From Furfurilactobacillus milii (GTDB lineage Bacteria; Bacillota; Bacilli; Lactobacillales; Lactobacillaceae): a stretch of 64,000 nt of DNA. The notes under the pieces are model-generated. The model did not search any database. It saw only the letters and a program-made list of their open reading frames with translations, and was not told the origin of the DNA. The position numbers and the translations under genes were made by a program. Location of the stretch: the NCBI RefSeq assembly GCF_021654115.1, contig NZ_JAIWJF010000009.1:1-64000 (forward strand). The letters run 5' to 3'. Numbering within the stretch: position 1 is the first letter of the stretch; every line of letters starts with the position of its first letter. Shown in pieces: positions 21,369-31,322 of this stretch.

Positions 21369-22928
21369 TTATTTATGGTTGATTGAGTAACCATGTTTGT
21401 TGCCACCATGATTACTACTTCCACCGTTCCGGGAACTATTACTGCGTGAACTGTTGTTACGGGAACCTGACTTGTGATCAAAACGACCACGGTTACCATT
21501 TTCGCGTTCATGTGAGTTCCGGTTGTTACGGCCATTGCGGTTATTACCACGATAGCCACCGTGACCACGACCACCACGGCCATTGCTCCGACCGCCACCA
21601 TGACGATTAGGCAATGGGCGTTCTGGCGTAATGTGAACAGGTGTGTCGTGTTCGTCACCAGGTGTCAAGTTACTCAATAAAGCAGCAACCAATTCTTCTG
21701 CATCATAACGATCCAGTAATTCAGTAGCCTCTTTATCAAACTTGGATGTATCTGTTTCCTTAACCAAGTCCGCAACCTTGTTTTCAGCAGCTGATAATTG
21801 ACCAGCAAAAGCTTCGGCAACTGACGGTGGCTTTAGGGGCAGCATCCGCACCTTAGTGAGCTTTTCAATCTCACGTAAGTAATCCATTTCGTTTGGCGTA
21901 ACAAACGTCAAACTTGTCCCATGATGACCGGCACGGCCAGTACGGCCAATCCGGTGAACATAGCTTTCTGGATCTTGTGGAATATCATAGTTATACACGT
22001 GAGTGACACCGGAGATATCCAGACCACGGGCCGCAACATCAGTCGCAACCAGAATGTCTAGCTTACCGTCACGGAATTGTTTAAGAATCTGTGAACGACG
22101 CTGTTGTGTCAAATCACCATGAATCCCAGCGGCATTGTAGCCACGGGCTTCTAATCCTTTAGACAATTCGTCAACTCGACGCTTCGTGCGACCAAAGACA
22201 ATGGTCAAGTCCGGATCCTGCACATCGAACAGATGTGTCATTAAATCGAACTTTTCGTATTCCTTTGATTTCACGTAGAACTGATCAACTAGGTCAGTGG
22301 TCAGTTCCTTCGCCTTAATCCGTACTTCATGAGGTTCCTTCATGAACTGAACCCCAATCCGTTTGATCTTATCAGGCATGGTAGCTGAGAACAGCAATGT
22401 TTGGCGTTGTTCTGGAACTTGCTTGATGATACTTTCAATATCATCCACAAAACCCATATCAAGCATTTCGTCGGCTTCATCCAACACTAATGTCTGAACG
22501 TGATCCAAACGAATTGTTTTCCGGTTAATATGATCCAGTAACCGACCTGGAGTCCCCACAACAATCTGTGGGTGGTTCTTCAAGCTGTTAATTTGACGGC
22601 GAATATCTGCACCACCATAAACAACTTGAACACGGGCATGTTCATGCTTACCCAAGCGGTAAAGTTCCTCTTGAGTTTGAATCGCCAACTCACGCGTTGG
22701 TGACACAATCAATGCCTGGACGTTTGGATTTTCAGTATCAATCTTGTCCAAGATTGGTAACCCAAACGCAGCCGTTTTACCAGTCCCTGTTTGGGCCTGA
22801 CCAATGACATCCAATCCCTGCATAACCAACGGAATGGTTTCTGCCTGAATTGGGGTAGCTTCTTCATAGCCACTGTCATCAATGGCTTTTAATAGCGCCT
22901 TGTTAAGGCCTAGTTCTGCAAACTTCAA
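21369..22928 (-). CDS. cshA: DEAD-box RNA helicase CshA
   Basis: RNA-remodelling ATPase linked in Firmicutes to the degradosome and cold adaptation. 519 aa: Q-motif ATPIQAETIP, Walker A AQTGTGKT (45-52), DEAD (150-153), SAT (about 182) and HRIGRTGRAG near 330. After about residue 430 the tail is low-complexity, rich in Gly, Arg, Asn, His and Ser (RGG-like), much like the tail of the S1 protein at 8703. Single gene with its own promoter candidate at 23072-23100. Confidence 0.96.
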   Translation of the reverse strand: MKFAELGLNKALLKAIDDSGYEEATPIQAETIPLVMQGLDVIGQAQTGTGKTAAFGLPILDKIDTENPNVQALIVSPTRELAIQTQEELYRLGKHEHARVQVVYGGADIRRQINSLKNHPQIVVGTPGRLLDHINRKTIRLDHVQTLVLDEADEMLDMGFVDDIESIIKQVPEQRQTLLFSATMPDKIKRIGVQFMKEPHEVRIKAKELTTDLVDQFYVKSKEYEKFDLMTHLFDVQDPDLTIVFGRTKRRVDELSKGLEARGYNAAGIHGDLTQQRRSQILKQFRDGKLDILVATDVAARGLDISGVTHVYNYDIPQDPESYVHRIGRTGRAGHHGTSLTFVTPNEMDYLREIEKLTKVRMLPLKPPSVAEAFAGQLSAAENKVADLVKETDTSKFDKEATELLDRYDAEELVAALLSNLTPGDEHDTPVHITPERPLPNRHGGGRSNGRGGRGHGGYRGNNRNGRNNRNSHERENGNRGRFDHKSGSRNNSSRSNSSRNGGSSNHGGNKHGYSINHK

Positions 22929-23071
22929 ATTAGTTCCTCCTCAAATCAAAAGGTTTCATCGACACTAGCAAAAATCCGTCTGCTAACGCGTGGGGATGCC
23001 CGTTTTGATTTGTTATTCTTGTGTGTGTTATTCAATTTTCGTTCATATACGCTAAAAAACGCAACTGTAAT

Positions 23072-23100
23072 AGTTTAACGCGTGAGCGCGCGTTTGGCAA
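23072..23100 (-). promoter_or_regulatory. candidate promoter for cshA
   Basis: Minus strand TTGCCA (23095-23100) and TAAACT (23072-23077) at a 17-bp spacing. It predicts a 5' leader of about 135 nt before cshA; long leaders are common for cold-induced helicase genes. Confidence 0.45.
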
Positions 23101-23157
23101 CTAAGAGTATTAACTCAGCCATTAAACTTAATTAACAAACCTGGCAAATTCGCCCAC

Positions 23158-24555
23158 CTAAGCCTGTGTCACGCCGTTTTGCAACGCATTTAGAACAGTC
23201 TCTAAATGCTCGCCATGACTTGCTTTAAGCATCACTTCATCACTTTCAGTTAAATCGGCCATTAAATCGGTCGTTAGTTGCGCTTTCTGATCATTCTCAT
23301 AATAATGCAGTTGATCAGCTGCATAGCGATCAGCCACCGTGTCTGCCAGGGCCTTCATGTGTGGTCCAATCAGATACAATGTTTGAATCTTTGTCGGATC
23401 TAACGCCTCAGCAACCGAGGCGTGTAACTCATCCGCATTATCGCCAAGCTCCAACATATCCCCTAGAACAGCAACATGACGGCCAGCTGCAGGTGTGTCA
23501 CCAAACATTGTCAGAACATCCTTCATCGCCGTCGGGTTGGCGTTGTAGATATCGCTCAAGATAGCTTCCCCAGCTAATCCCGTCAACCATTCTGTTCTGT
23601 TAGACGTTAAGTTGACCTCGGCAAGTCCTTTGACTAAGTTAGCCGTCCGAATATGAAACAGCTGCCCCACCGTTAAGGCAGCCAATGCGTTATTGACGTT
23701 ATAATCACCCAACAACGGAATCTTAAACGTTTCGTCTGGCCAGGCATTGACCTTGAACGTCGTTTGGTGAAACTCGTTGTCCTGTTCAATGCTGGTCGGA
23801 TATAAGTGATTGGAACTCTGTTGGCCAAACGTCACATGTTCGTTAGACACATTCTCTGCCCGTTTCGTCAACAATGGTTCGTCACCATTAAAGACAAACC
23901 GGCCATCATCCTTCAGACCGTGCGTAATTTCTAGCTTGGCATCGGCAATCTTGTCCCGAGTGCCAAAGAATTCAATGTGCGCTTCACCAATCATTGTGAT
24001 CACAGCAACATCTGGTTGAACCAGCTTGCTCAAGAAATCGAGCTGACCGAACCGATCCATGCCCATTTCAACGACTAACACTTCAGTGTTGGCATCCATT
24101 GATAACACAGTGAATGGCACACCGACTTCATTATTGTAGTTAGCATATGTTTTGACGACATTAAATTCCGTTCCCAAAACGCTGGCAGTCATGTCCTTTG
24201 TCGTTGTTTTGCCGTTACTACCCGTAATCGCAACCACTTGTGGATTGATTTTTGACAGCCAATGCTTGGCTAATTCCTGCATTGCAGTCAACGGATCGTC
24301 CACCAACAATACCGGGAAGTCAGCCGGTGCTTCAGCAGCTCGACTAACTGCCCATAAACTGGCAACGGCGCCATGTGCACGCGCTCCAGCAATAAATTCG
24401 TGGCCATCATGTTCGCCAGGAAGTGGCACAAACAGAGCTCCCGCCGTTAATTGACGACTATCAAAGTGGACAGAAGTCACCGTTACTGATGACCAATCGC
24501 CCAATTCATTTTGTGCATCCACCGCCGCTGCGATTTCAGCTAATTGCATTTTCAT
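23158..24555 (-). CDS. murF: UDP-MurNAc-tripeptide-D-alanyl-D-alanine ligase
   Basis: Adds D-Ala-D-Ala to the peptidoglycan precursor. 465 aa: the N-terminal UDP-binding domain with VHFDSRQLTAGALFVPL, the ATP loop VVAITGSNGKTTTKDM (about 106-121), the carbamylated-lysine region and the C-terminal ligase domain (AVLGDMLELGDNADELH). It lies just upstream of cshA, as in many lactobacilli, but the 229-bp gap suggests separate transcription. Confidence 0.96.
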   Translation of the reverse strand: MKMQLAEIAAAVDAQNELGDWSSVTVTSVHFDSRQLTAGALFVPLPGEHDGHEFIAGARAHGAVASLWAVSRAAEAPADFPVLLVDDPLTAMQELAKHWLSKINPQVVAITGSNGKTTTKDMTASVLGTEFNVVKTYANYNNEVGVPFTVLSMDANTEVLVVEMGMDRFGQLDFLSKLVQPDVAVITMIGEAHIEFFGTRDKIADAKLEITHGLKDDGRFVFNGDEPLLTKRAENVSNEHVTFGQQSSNHLYPTSIEQDNEFHQTTFKVNAWPDETFKIPLLGDYNVNNALAALTVGQLFHIRTANLVKGLAEVNLTSNRTEWLTGLAGEAILSDIYNANPTAMKDVLTMFGDTPAAGRHVAVLGDMLELGDNADELHASVAEALDPTKIQTLYLIGPHMKALADTVADRYAADQLHYYENDQKAQLTTDLMADLTESDEVMLKASHGEHLETVLNALQNGVTQA

Positions 24556-24818
24556 CTTTTACCTCTCGTTGCGCACACTAGGCGCATCTCTGGATACTAA
24601 CGTTGATGTTATGGAACCCATAATTACTTAATTCATTAAATTGCGTTAATTATCAACTTGTTTCTGCAAGCTACTGTTACAGTCGAATCAGATTATACCA
24701 TGTGAGCGACATAATCAAAAATTCACTAAGCTTGCATTAGTTGATTAATCACGGCAAAATAAACGCAGGAACTACTATAAACAAGCCATTTAAGCACGTT
24801 ATTTATTTGGAGGACCCT

Positions 24819-25286
24819 ATGCAAAATGTATTATTTGTCTGTTTAGGCAATATCTGCCGCTCCCCGATGGCAGAAGTGATTTTTCGCCATTTAGTGGCGG
24901 AAGCCGGACAATCTGAGAAGATTAATGTTGATTCTGTGGCAACAAGTAGCTGGGAAGAAGGTAATCCCCCGCATCCTGGGGCCGTTCATATGTTAGCCGA
25001 ACACGGCTTAAGCGCAGAGGGCCTTCATTCACGACCAATCACCGCTAAAGATTTTGCTTGGGCTGACTGGATTATTACGATGGATCGTTCAAACTTAGCT
25101 AACTTAAAACAGCTAACGCCCGCTGAAGATCTGTCAAAGGTCCACATGGCCTACGAAATCGTTCCCGGTAAGGCTGGCCAGGAGATTCCGGATCCATGGT
25201 ATTCCCATAATTTTGCGTTGACTTACAGACAGCTCAGCGAGGTCCTTCCTTACTGGCTGGACAAGGTTGTCGCTGCCAATCACTAA
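24819..25286 (+). CDS. low-molecular-weight protein-tyrosine phosphatase
   Basis: The start at 24819 follows GGAGGA by 6 bp and gives 155 aa. The P-loop is CLGNICRS (residues 9-16), very near the N-terminus as usual, and the acid/base DPW motif is around residue 126. Members dephosphorylate arginine or tyrosine phosphoproteins, including capsule kinases; there is no capsule cluster here. Single gene with its own terminator. Confidence 0.93.
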   Translation: MQNVLFVCLGNICRSPMAEVIFRHLVAEAGQSEKINVDSVATSSWEEGNPPHPGAVHMLAEHGLSAEGLHSRPITAKDFAWADWIITMDRSNLANLKQLTPAEDLSKVHMAYEIVPGKAGQEIPDPWYSHNFALTYRQLSEVLPYWLDKVVAANH

Positions 25287-25311
25287 CCCAACATCATTTT
25301 ATTACTGACAG

Positions 25312-25353
25312 AAATGACGCTGACTCTCTAATTTGAGAATCAGCGTCATTTTT
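25312..25353 (+). terminator. terminator of the phosphatase gene
   Basis: AAATGACGCTGA...TCAGCGTCATTT with an inner TCTC/GAGA, followed by TTTCG. Confidence 0.85.
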
Positions 25354-25390
25354 CGTTTGCATATTTTTTAGAGGGACGGATATGAACCTA

Positions 25391-25470
25391 GCGCCTACGG
25401 TTGGCCAGCACTGAAATTCTGGTATGGGACCGGTCCCACGGAATGACGGTTCTCACTGACGCAGCGGCAA
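25391..25470. repeat. Element B: collapsed remnant of the facing-module family
   Basis: The outer edge of a left module (CGGTTGGCC..., ending TATGGGACCGG) is joined directly to the outer edge of a right module (CCGGTCCCACGG...) at the 12-bp palindrome GGGACCGGTCCC (25426-25437). All inner hairpins and the centre are missing. Because ACCGGT is its own complement, it is present as a direct repeat at both module edges, so loss of everything between them by recombination or slippage would leave this product. It sits between convergent genes, like elements A and C. Confidence 0.7.
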
Positions 25471-25492
25471 CTTCAACAGTTCTTATCACCCT

Positions 25493-26215
25493 TTATGATG
25501 CAATCGTTTCGACCTTTTGTTTGTAACTGAACCCTTTTAGTGCCGCCTCAGGAGCGTCTTTCCATTTATAGCTGTGAACTAAGGAACCGCGGACCATCAA
25601 ACGATTAGCCCCCGTCGCATCACAAGTAATTAGCGTAACCAGCTTTTTACCGGGCACATCGTTCACAACATCAACGCGAGTCGCTTTAATAAACTTTCGT
25701 TCCGTAGTCTTGTATTCATAAACATGGGTCAAGTCCGTCAAATAAATTTTTTGGCCCACTCGGCTCTTCCAGAATAACGGACTAAACATGGCGTCCTTCT
25801 GATCCATACGGTGACCAGCAATGGCATAGTTACCCTGTCCCATTACTTGGTCTGGCTTCAGGGTCCCGGTAGCTAATGCTAAATCAGCGTCTGACACACC
25901 ATTAACAATTTGCAAATTTAGTTTGATCGACGGAATGGCCACTAACCCAATTGCCTTAATTTTATGGTTGGCACGGGCTTGGGCAGCGGTCTTCAAATCT
26001 AACGAGTTCACACTGCGAAAATCATAATTACCCTTAGTTTTTTCATTCTTTTTGACATCTGTGCGTGTGATCGTTGGTCGGTATGTTTTGACCAACCAAT
26101 TGGTGATGGGCCCATTAAAAATGAGAACCAGCGACACCGCGACTAGCAGAACAAAAAGTATGCCGCGAAGCCACCGCCAAACAGATGATCCTTTTCGATG
26201 CTTTTTTTGAGCCAT
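25493..26215 (-). CDS. srtA: class A sortase
   Basis: Transpeptidase that anchors LPxTG proteins to peptidoglycan. The start at 26215 (GAAGGGA upstream) gives 240 aa. N-terminal membrane anchor (about 15-33), catalytic His in YAIAGHRM (about 120), and the TLITC motif with catalytic Cys (about 194), followed by the Arg in NRLMVRG. No LPxTG substrate is encoded in this window. Confidence 0.94.
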   Translation of the reverse strand: MAQKKHRKGSSVWRWLRGILFVLLVAVSLVLIFNGPITNWLVKTYRPTITRTDVKKNEKTKGNYDFRSVNSLDLKTAAQARANHKIKAIGLVAIPSIKLNLQIVNGVSDADLALATGTLKPDQVMGQGNYAIAGHRMDQKDAMFSPLFWKSRVGQKIYLTDLTHVYEYKTTERKFIKATRVDVVNDVPGKKLVTLITCDATGANRLMVRGSLVHSYKWKDAPEAALKGFSYKQKVETIAS

Positions 26216-26376
26216 TAAATTTCCCTTCACATAACATCTGTATTTACCACCCAAACGTTTGGCATCATGCCTAACAAAATAGGTGTAAAATATTATCTTG
26301 TTATTTATTTGCTAACGAAAAAATACCACATTACCCATCTAAGTTAAAGTAAAGTGCCACTCAAGGAGGAAATCGA

Positions 26377-27600
26377 TTGATCAAACATCTAAAACAACAA
26401 CTTTTCCGTAAACGTCTACCATGGGAACAAAATATCTTTGTCCTTTGGTTCGGCACGTTTATTGCTGGCATGGCCTTTAGCGAAATCATGCCATTTATGT
26501 CTCTGTATATTGATACACTTGGTCATTTTTCAACGGCCCAGCTTAATTTCTATTCCGGGATCACTTTTTCCGCTACATATTTAGTTACCGCCATTGTTTC
26601 CCCATTATGGGGCCGACTCGCTGACCGCAAGGGTCGCAAATTAATGATTCTGCGAGCATCACTGGGAATGGCTATTGTGCTTGGTGCTATGGGACTTGTA
26701 ACCAACGTTTGGCAACTGATTGGCCTTCGGTTTATTCAAGGTGTCTTCTCTGGTTACATTTCAAACGCCAATGCATTAGTAGCCACAGAATCGCCAAAAG
26801 AACACTCTGGTCAAGCGTTGGGAACACTCGTTACCGGCTTTACTGCTGGCAACCTACTGGGGCCATTGCTCGGCGGCACATTAGCAGCCAGTTTCGGTTA
26901 TCGTTTAACTTTCTTTATTACAGGCGGTTTGCTACTGATCGTCTTTTTCTTAAGCTGGTTGTTTGTACACGAACACTTCACACCTGTTGAAAAAGGCGCC
27001 GCCAATTCAACAAAGGACGTTATTCATTCCTTCAAACATCCCCAAATCATTTTAGGCATGCTAATTACCACCATGATCATTCAAGTTGCCAACCAGTCTA
27101 TCAGCCCAATTCTTAGTTTGTACGTTCGGCAATTACTCCACGGTCAAGGCTCCGTTTCCTTAGTAGCCGGACTAGTCGCCGCTATCCCCGGCATTGCAAC
27201 CATCGTTGCCGCACCACGTTTAGGCGTGTTAGGTGACCGTATCGGCACGGAACGTATCTTAACTATCGGATTCATCTTTGCCATCTGTGTATTCATTCCC
27301 ATGGCGTTTGTCCGAAATGTTTGGGAACTAGGCGGCCTTCGTTTTCTGATTGGTATTTCCGACGCCACGATGATGCCGGCCGTTCAAACGTTATTAGCAA
27401 AAAATTCCCCTGTTTCTACCACTGGCCGGGTATTCTCATGGAATCAATCATTCATGGCCATGGGGAGCATCGTTGGTCCCATGATTGGGTCAACTGTGTC
27501 TGGCGCGTTTGGTTACGGGGCCGTGTTCCTGTCAACCGGCGTGATTGTTGCGTTAAACCTAGTTTTGTTCAGGTTTAACACCCGCTCATTACGGGATTAA
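26377..27600 (+). CDS. MFS multidrug exporter, 12-TM
   Basis: 407 aa from TTG 26377, with AAGGAGGA 6 bp upstream. Twelve hydrophobic segments; the MFS loop motif GRLADRKGRKLMIL lies between TM2 and TM3 (about 75-88), and motif C (antiporter signature, GNLLGPLLGG) at about 166-175. It resembles the drug:H+ antiporter-1 group common in lactobacilli; substrate unknown. Convergent with the second exporter at 27699. Confidence 0.88.
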   Translation: MIKHLKQQLFRKRLPWEQNIFVLWFGTFIAGMAFSEIMPFMSLYIDTLGHFSTAQLNFYSGITFSATYLVTAIVSPLWGRLADRKGRKLMILRASLGMAIVLGAMGLVTNVWQLIGLRFIQGVFSGYISNANALVATESPKEHSGQALGTLVTGFTAGNLLGPLLGGTLAASFGYRLTFFITGGLLLIVFFLSWLFVHEHFTPVEKGAANSTKDVIHSFKHPQIILGMLITTMIIQVANQSISPILSLYVRQLLHGQGSVSLVAGLVAAIPGIATIVAAPRLGVLGDRIGTERILTIGFIFAICVFIPMAFVRNVWELGGLRFLIGISDATMMPAVQTLLAKNSPVSTTGRVFSWNQSFMAMGSIVGPMIGSTVSGAFGYGAVFLSTGVIVALNLVLFRFNTRSLRD

Positions 27601-27620
27601 ACCATTAACTTAATAATTCT

Positions 27621-27664
27621 AAAAATCCCGACAGCCGTGTTTTCACGGTTGCCGGGGTTTTTTA
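27621..27664. terminator. terminator between the two exporters
   Basis: AATCCCG.CA.CCGTG/CACGG.TG.CGGGGTT with TTTTTT on plus and a shorter run on minus; probably serves mainly the plus-strand gene. Confidence 0.85.
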
Positions 27665-27698
27665 TTAAACCGAAAAAATAACGAACTTGTTAAACGGA

Positions 27699-29108
27699 TT
27701 AAGCTTTTTTATCCTGCTGCTGAAATTTGAAATTAAAACTAGCTAGTACAATCATGATAATCGTGAGCACTAACAAAATGATGAAATCGTGCAGGCCGCC
27801 ACGTGCCGTGGCCTCAACCGAAGACAGTTTGCCCGCCTGGTTTTGACTGATCGCCACAACCGTTGCCATCACGGCGGTCCCAATAGAACCAGCGTACTGC
27901 TGAATGGCATTAAATGCCGCATTACCATCCCCAATAAGTTTAGGCGACAACTGTTGCATGCCGTTTGCCAACGTATTACTAAAGGTCGTCGAGAATCCGA
28001 CACTATAAATAATGTAAATGCCGATGATCCAGCTCACGGACAGGTGGCCGGCGCTCAACACAAAGCCAGCCATCGCAATCATCAAACATACGAGTCCCGT
28101 TAAAATCGGCACGCGTGGTCCACGACGATCCAGTAATGAACCACCAAGTGGCATCAATATTGTCCGTAAAACACTCCCTGGCAGTAAGAGTAGCCCGGCT
28201 GTCATCGCGTTTGCCCCAATAACCAGCTGCGCGTAGTTTGGCAAAAGAAAGCCCAAGCCAATGTTGCTCAATTGAAGACTCAAGTAGGTTAAAAAGCTGA
28301 GCACGAAGGTCCGTCGCTTGAAAATCGCAATATTGATCAGCGGTTGAGCTGTCCTTGTTGCCCACCAGCCATAACTAGCCAAAGCAATTATCCCAACAAG
28401 GACTAAACCCCAGAATCCGAGGCTACTCCAGCCATGTTTGGATGCATCGTTGAAGCCTAAAGAAATGGTAATAAATGCCACCGCAATCAGCGTAAATCCT
28501 AACGTATCGAAATGCGCCGGTTGAGTGCCGACACGTTGGCGAATGTTGAAATATCCAAACAGGAACGAAACGGCCACAATCGGCAACACGATCCAGAAGA
28601 TCATTCGCCACCCCATGTAGTACAGCACCAAACCACCATATGTAGGTCCCACGGTTGGCGCAAAACCCAAAATCATGCCGCCAATCGACATGTAACGGCC
28701 CATCTTAGCGCTGGGAACAAACTGTGTAATAATGCCGAACATCACGGGCGTACACAACCCGGTCGCAATCCCACCAATCAGCCGTCCAATCAACAAAACT
28801 GGAAAAGATGTGGCCACCGCACAAACCACCAAACCAACGACAAACAATACAAGTGCCGTAACGAATGTCGCTTTGAATGTAAACCGTTTGTGGATATATG
28901 ACGCCATAATCATCACTAACGAGGCAATGAGTAAATAGCCTGTCGTTAGCCATTGAACGGCACCAATAGAAATGTGAAACTGCCGCATGAGCGTTGGGAA
29001 AGTGACGTTCATTGAGGTTTCTGTTAAAATCCCACAAAATGAAAGTAACGCTGTCCCTACAATTGAGAACAACACGAAGCGTGGTACTTTAGTTGTCGTT
29101 GAATCCAT
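27699..29108 (-). CDS. MFS drug transporter, DHA2 (14-TM, EmrB/QacA-like)
   Basis: 469 aa with 14 hydrophobic segments. The N-terminal pattern ALLSFCGILTETSMNVTFPTL and the GVVQ-like AVQWLTTGYLL are typical of the DHA2 group. Motif C appears as GFAPTVGPTYGG (about 147-158). Substrate not predictable. Single gene. Confidence 0.9.
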   Translation of the reverse strand: MDSTTTKVPRFVLFSIVGTALLSFCGILTETSMNVTFPTLMRQFHISIGAVQWLTTGYLLIASLVMIMASYIHKRFTFKATFVTALVLFVVGLVVCAVATSFPVLLIGRLIGGIATGLCTPVMFGIITQFVPSAKMGRYMSIGGMILGFAPTVGPTYGGLVLYYMGWRMIFWIVLPIVAVSFLFGYFNIRQRVGTQPAHFDTLGFTLIAVAFITISLGFNDASKHGWSSLGFWGLVLVGIIALASYGWWATRTAQPLINIAIFKRRTFVLSFLTYLSLQLSNIGLGFLLPNYAQLVIGANAMTAGLLLLPGSVLRTILMPLGGSLLDRRGPRVPILTGLVCLMIAMAGFVLSAGHLSVSWIIGIYIIYSVGFSTTFSNTLANGMQQLSPKLIGDGNAAFNAIQQYAGSIGTAVMATVVAISQNQAGKLSSVEATARGGLHDFIILLVLTIIMIVLASFNFKFQQQDKKA

Positions 29109-29183
29109 AACTACCTCTTTCTGAGTTAAATATTAGTGCCTTTTTATCTTATCCCTACAATTTTTAATTTGCACATGGAAAAA

Positions 29184-29226
29184 TAAAAAAAGCCCTTATC
29201 AGCGTAAAGTCGCAGACAAGAGCTTA
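29184..29226 (-). terminator. rpmE2 terminator
   Basis: Minus strand AAGCTCTT.TC...GA.AAGGGCTT stem followed by TTTTTTATTTT. Confidence 0.85.
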
Positions 29227-29244
29227 AGATTGATTCAATTTTGC

Positions 29245-29490
29245 TTACTTCAAACCATACTTCTTGTTGAACTTGTCAACAGCACCGTCGGCTTGAGTGA
29301 ACTTCTGCTTACCAGTGTAGAATGGGTGTGAATCAGAAGTGATTTCAACACGGATCAATGGGTAAGTGTTGCCGTCTTCCCAATCAGTTGTTTCTTGAGA
29401 AGTAGCAGTGGAGCCAGAAATAAATTTGTAGCCAGTGGTTGAGTCCATGAACACAACCTGGTGGTAATCTGGATGAATGCCTTGTTTCAT
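29245..29490 (-). CDS. rpmE2: 50S ribosomal protein L31, type B
   Basis: The start at 29490 (AAAGGAG upstream) gives 81 aa beginning [14 protein letters not shown]. It lacks the CxxC zinc pair of type A L31 and has the type B pattern [10 protein letters not shown] and the end KYGLK. Type B paralogues replace the zinc form during zinc limitation in some bacteria. Confidence 0.96.
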   Translation of the reverse strand: MKQGIHPDYHQVVFMDSTTGYKFISGSTATSQETTDWEDGNTYPLIRVEITSDSHPFYTGKQKFTQADGAVDKFNKKYGLK

Positions 29491-29552
29491 TGTAATATCT
29501 CCTTTGCCATGAGTCATTTGCTGAGTCATAGTTACATATAATCAACTTTAGT

Positions 29553-29581
29553 AATATAGCATGGATTAAGCGTATGCGCAA
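29553..29581 (-). promoter_or_regulatory. rpmE2 promoter
   Basis: Minus strand TTGCGC (29576-29581), 17-bp spacer ending TGC, TATATT (29553-29558): near-consensus with an extended -10. Confidence 0.65.
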
Positions 29582-29736
29582 GTCAGCGACAATAATAATT
29601 GTGAGTTGGTTTGACTCAATAATTTATAATTGTAGCAAACAAATTTGCGTTTGAACGACGCAATCGTTGCTCAAGATTGTCATTACCAAGCTTGTAAAAA
29701 CAACGATAGGACGTCTTTAACGAAGCCCAAATCGGC

Positions 29737-31020
29737 CTAGTATTCGAAAACACCTGCATCTGTATCTTCAATAATCTGTATATGTCCGCCCAATGCCTTA
29801 AGCTTATCGGAAATGCGATCATAACCACGCAAAATATTTTCTGCGTTGGTAATGGTTGTACGTCCTTCGGCCATTAAGGCAGCAATTACCAATGAAGCAC
29901 CTGCACGAATTTCGCCAGCAGCGACAATGGTCCCAGTTAAATCATCACAGTGGTTGACAACAATCATGTTGTTTTCCAACCGAATGTTTTCGCCCATTCG
30001 GTTTAGTTCAGGAATGTGCTTTGTTCGCTCAGGATAAATGGTATCAATAATGATGCTGGCACCATCTGCCCGACCCATCAGCGGTGTGATTGGCTGTTGC
30101 AAATCAGTCGCAAAACCAGGATAAGGCATGGTTTTAACCTGAATTGGCTTAAGCTTTTCGGATTTATGCACATAAATACTGTCTTCACTGATGTCCATCT
30201 TGACGCCCATTTCAATTAACTTAGCGGTGAAAGCCTCCAAATGTTCAGGAATGACATTTTGAATGTTAACACCTGCGCCAACGGCAGCCGCCATCGATAA
30301 GTACGTACCTGCTTCGATACGGTCAGGAATAATCGTGTGAGTGTTAGTCGCCTTTAATTGTGACACACCCTCGATTCGAATAACATCTGTCCCAGCACCG
30401 CGCACCTTAGCACCCATGTTGTTTAAGAACGTTGCCAAATCGATGATTTCTGGTTCCTTAGCGGCATTTTCGATCACCGTTAAGCCATCAGCTTTTACGG
30501 CAGCCAAAATGATGTTCATCGTAGCACCGACAGACACAATATCTAAGAAGACACGTGCGCCGTGAAGACCCTTGCTGGCATCAATATGAACAGAATCGTC
30601 AATCTCTGTAACCTCTGCACCTAAGGCCTTAAAGCCCTTGATGTGTTGATCGATTGGCCGGGGGCCGATATTATCGCCGCCAGGAAACGATACAGTGGCC
30701 CGTCTAAAACGACCCAGTAAGGCTCCCATAAAGTAATATGACGCACGCAAACTCTTAATTGCCTTACCTGGTAAAACATTTTCTTCGATATGCGTTGGGT
30801 CAATATCCAGCACACCATTTTCAAAATGTGATGAAACGTTCATTGATTCGAGGATGGCCATCAAGTTATGTACATCCAAAATGTCCGGAACAGAATCAAA
30901 TTGAACCGGGGTATCAGCCAGGATAGCAGCGGGAATTAGTGCAACCGTACTGTTTTTGGCGCCGCCAATAGTAACTTCGCCTGACAGTGGGTTGCCTCCT
31001 TGGATGATCATCGATTTCAT
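29737..31020 (-). CDS. murA: UDP-N-acetylglucosamine 1-carboxyvinyltransferase with Asp at the catalytic-Cys position
   Basis: First committed step of peptidoglycan synthesis (enolpyruvyl transfer from PEP). 427 aa; the start [16 protein letters not shown] and the lysine of [13 protein letters not shown] are standard. The active loop reads [19 protein letters not shown] (112-130): residue 116 is Asp where E. coli MurA has Cys115, the residue alkylated by fosfomycin. The Asp form is known in naturally fosfomycin-insensitive MurA proteins. Single gene; whether a second murA with Cys exists elsewhere cannot be seen. Confidence 0.95.
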   Translation of the reverse strand: MKSMIIQGGNPLSGEVTIGGAKNSTVALIPAAILADTPVQFDSVPDILDVHNLMAILESMNVSSHFENGVLDIDPTHIEENVLPGKAIKSLRASYYFMGALLGRFRRATVSFPGGDNIGPRPIDQHIKGFKALGAEVTEIDDSVHIDASKGLHGARVFLDIVSVGATMNIILAAVKADGLTVIENAAKEPEIIDLATFLNNMGAKVRGAGTDVIRIEGVSQLKATNTHTIIPDRIEAGTYLSMAAAVGAGVNIQNVIPEHLEAFTAKLIEMGVKMDISEDSIYVHKSEKLKPIQVKTMPYPGFATDLQQPITPLMGRADGASIIIDTIYPERTKHIPELNRMGENIRLENNMIVVNHCDDLTGTIVAAGEIRAGASLVIAALMAEGRTTITNAENILRGYDRISDKLKALGGHIQIIEDTDAGVFEY

Positions 31021-31281
31021 GCGTTATTCCTCTTTCATTCATGCAACTAATTCGTATTGAGATTTACCATGGCTCAACCATAAAGGGAGCACAATTATCT
31101 TCCATACTAATGAACGAATGGCAAAAAGACAACACTGTTTCTGGCTTCTCAGTATATTTTTAGAAACTTTTTTATCACTGCTCAATCATTTACCAGTCAA
31201 ATCGTTTAATAATTGCCTGTTTAACGGCATTTTGGTTCCACTGTTGACTTGATGGAAACAGCGAGAAAAATTGTGCAAAAT

Positions 31282-31322
31282 AAAAAGTTTGTTGGGGACG
31301 TATCTGTCCCTCAACAAACTTT
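31282..31322 (-). terminator. pyrG terminator
   Basis: AAAGTTTGTTG.GGGAC/GTCCC.CAACAAACTTT hairpin; minus strand continues TTTTTATTTT. The rest of the 460-bp gap 31021-31480 shows no convincing gene; it must hold the murA promoter, which I could not place with confidence. Confidence 0.88.

Noticed and set aside
24670-24683. GCTACTGTTACAG, also found at inner ends of some repeat modules (near 63239 and 18546)
   Set aside because: A match of about 13 bases without any other module sequence nearby; likely chance.
25287-25492. Searched for a small RNA or gene beside element B
   Set aside because: Only the phosphatase terminator and the fused repeat edges are visible.
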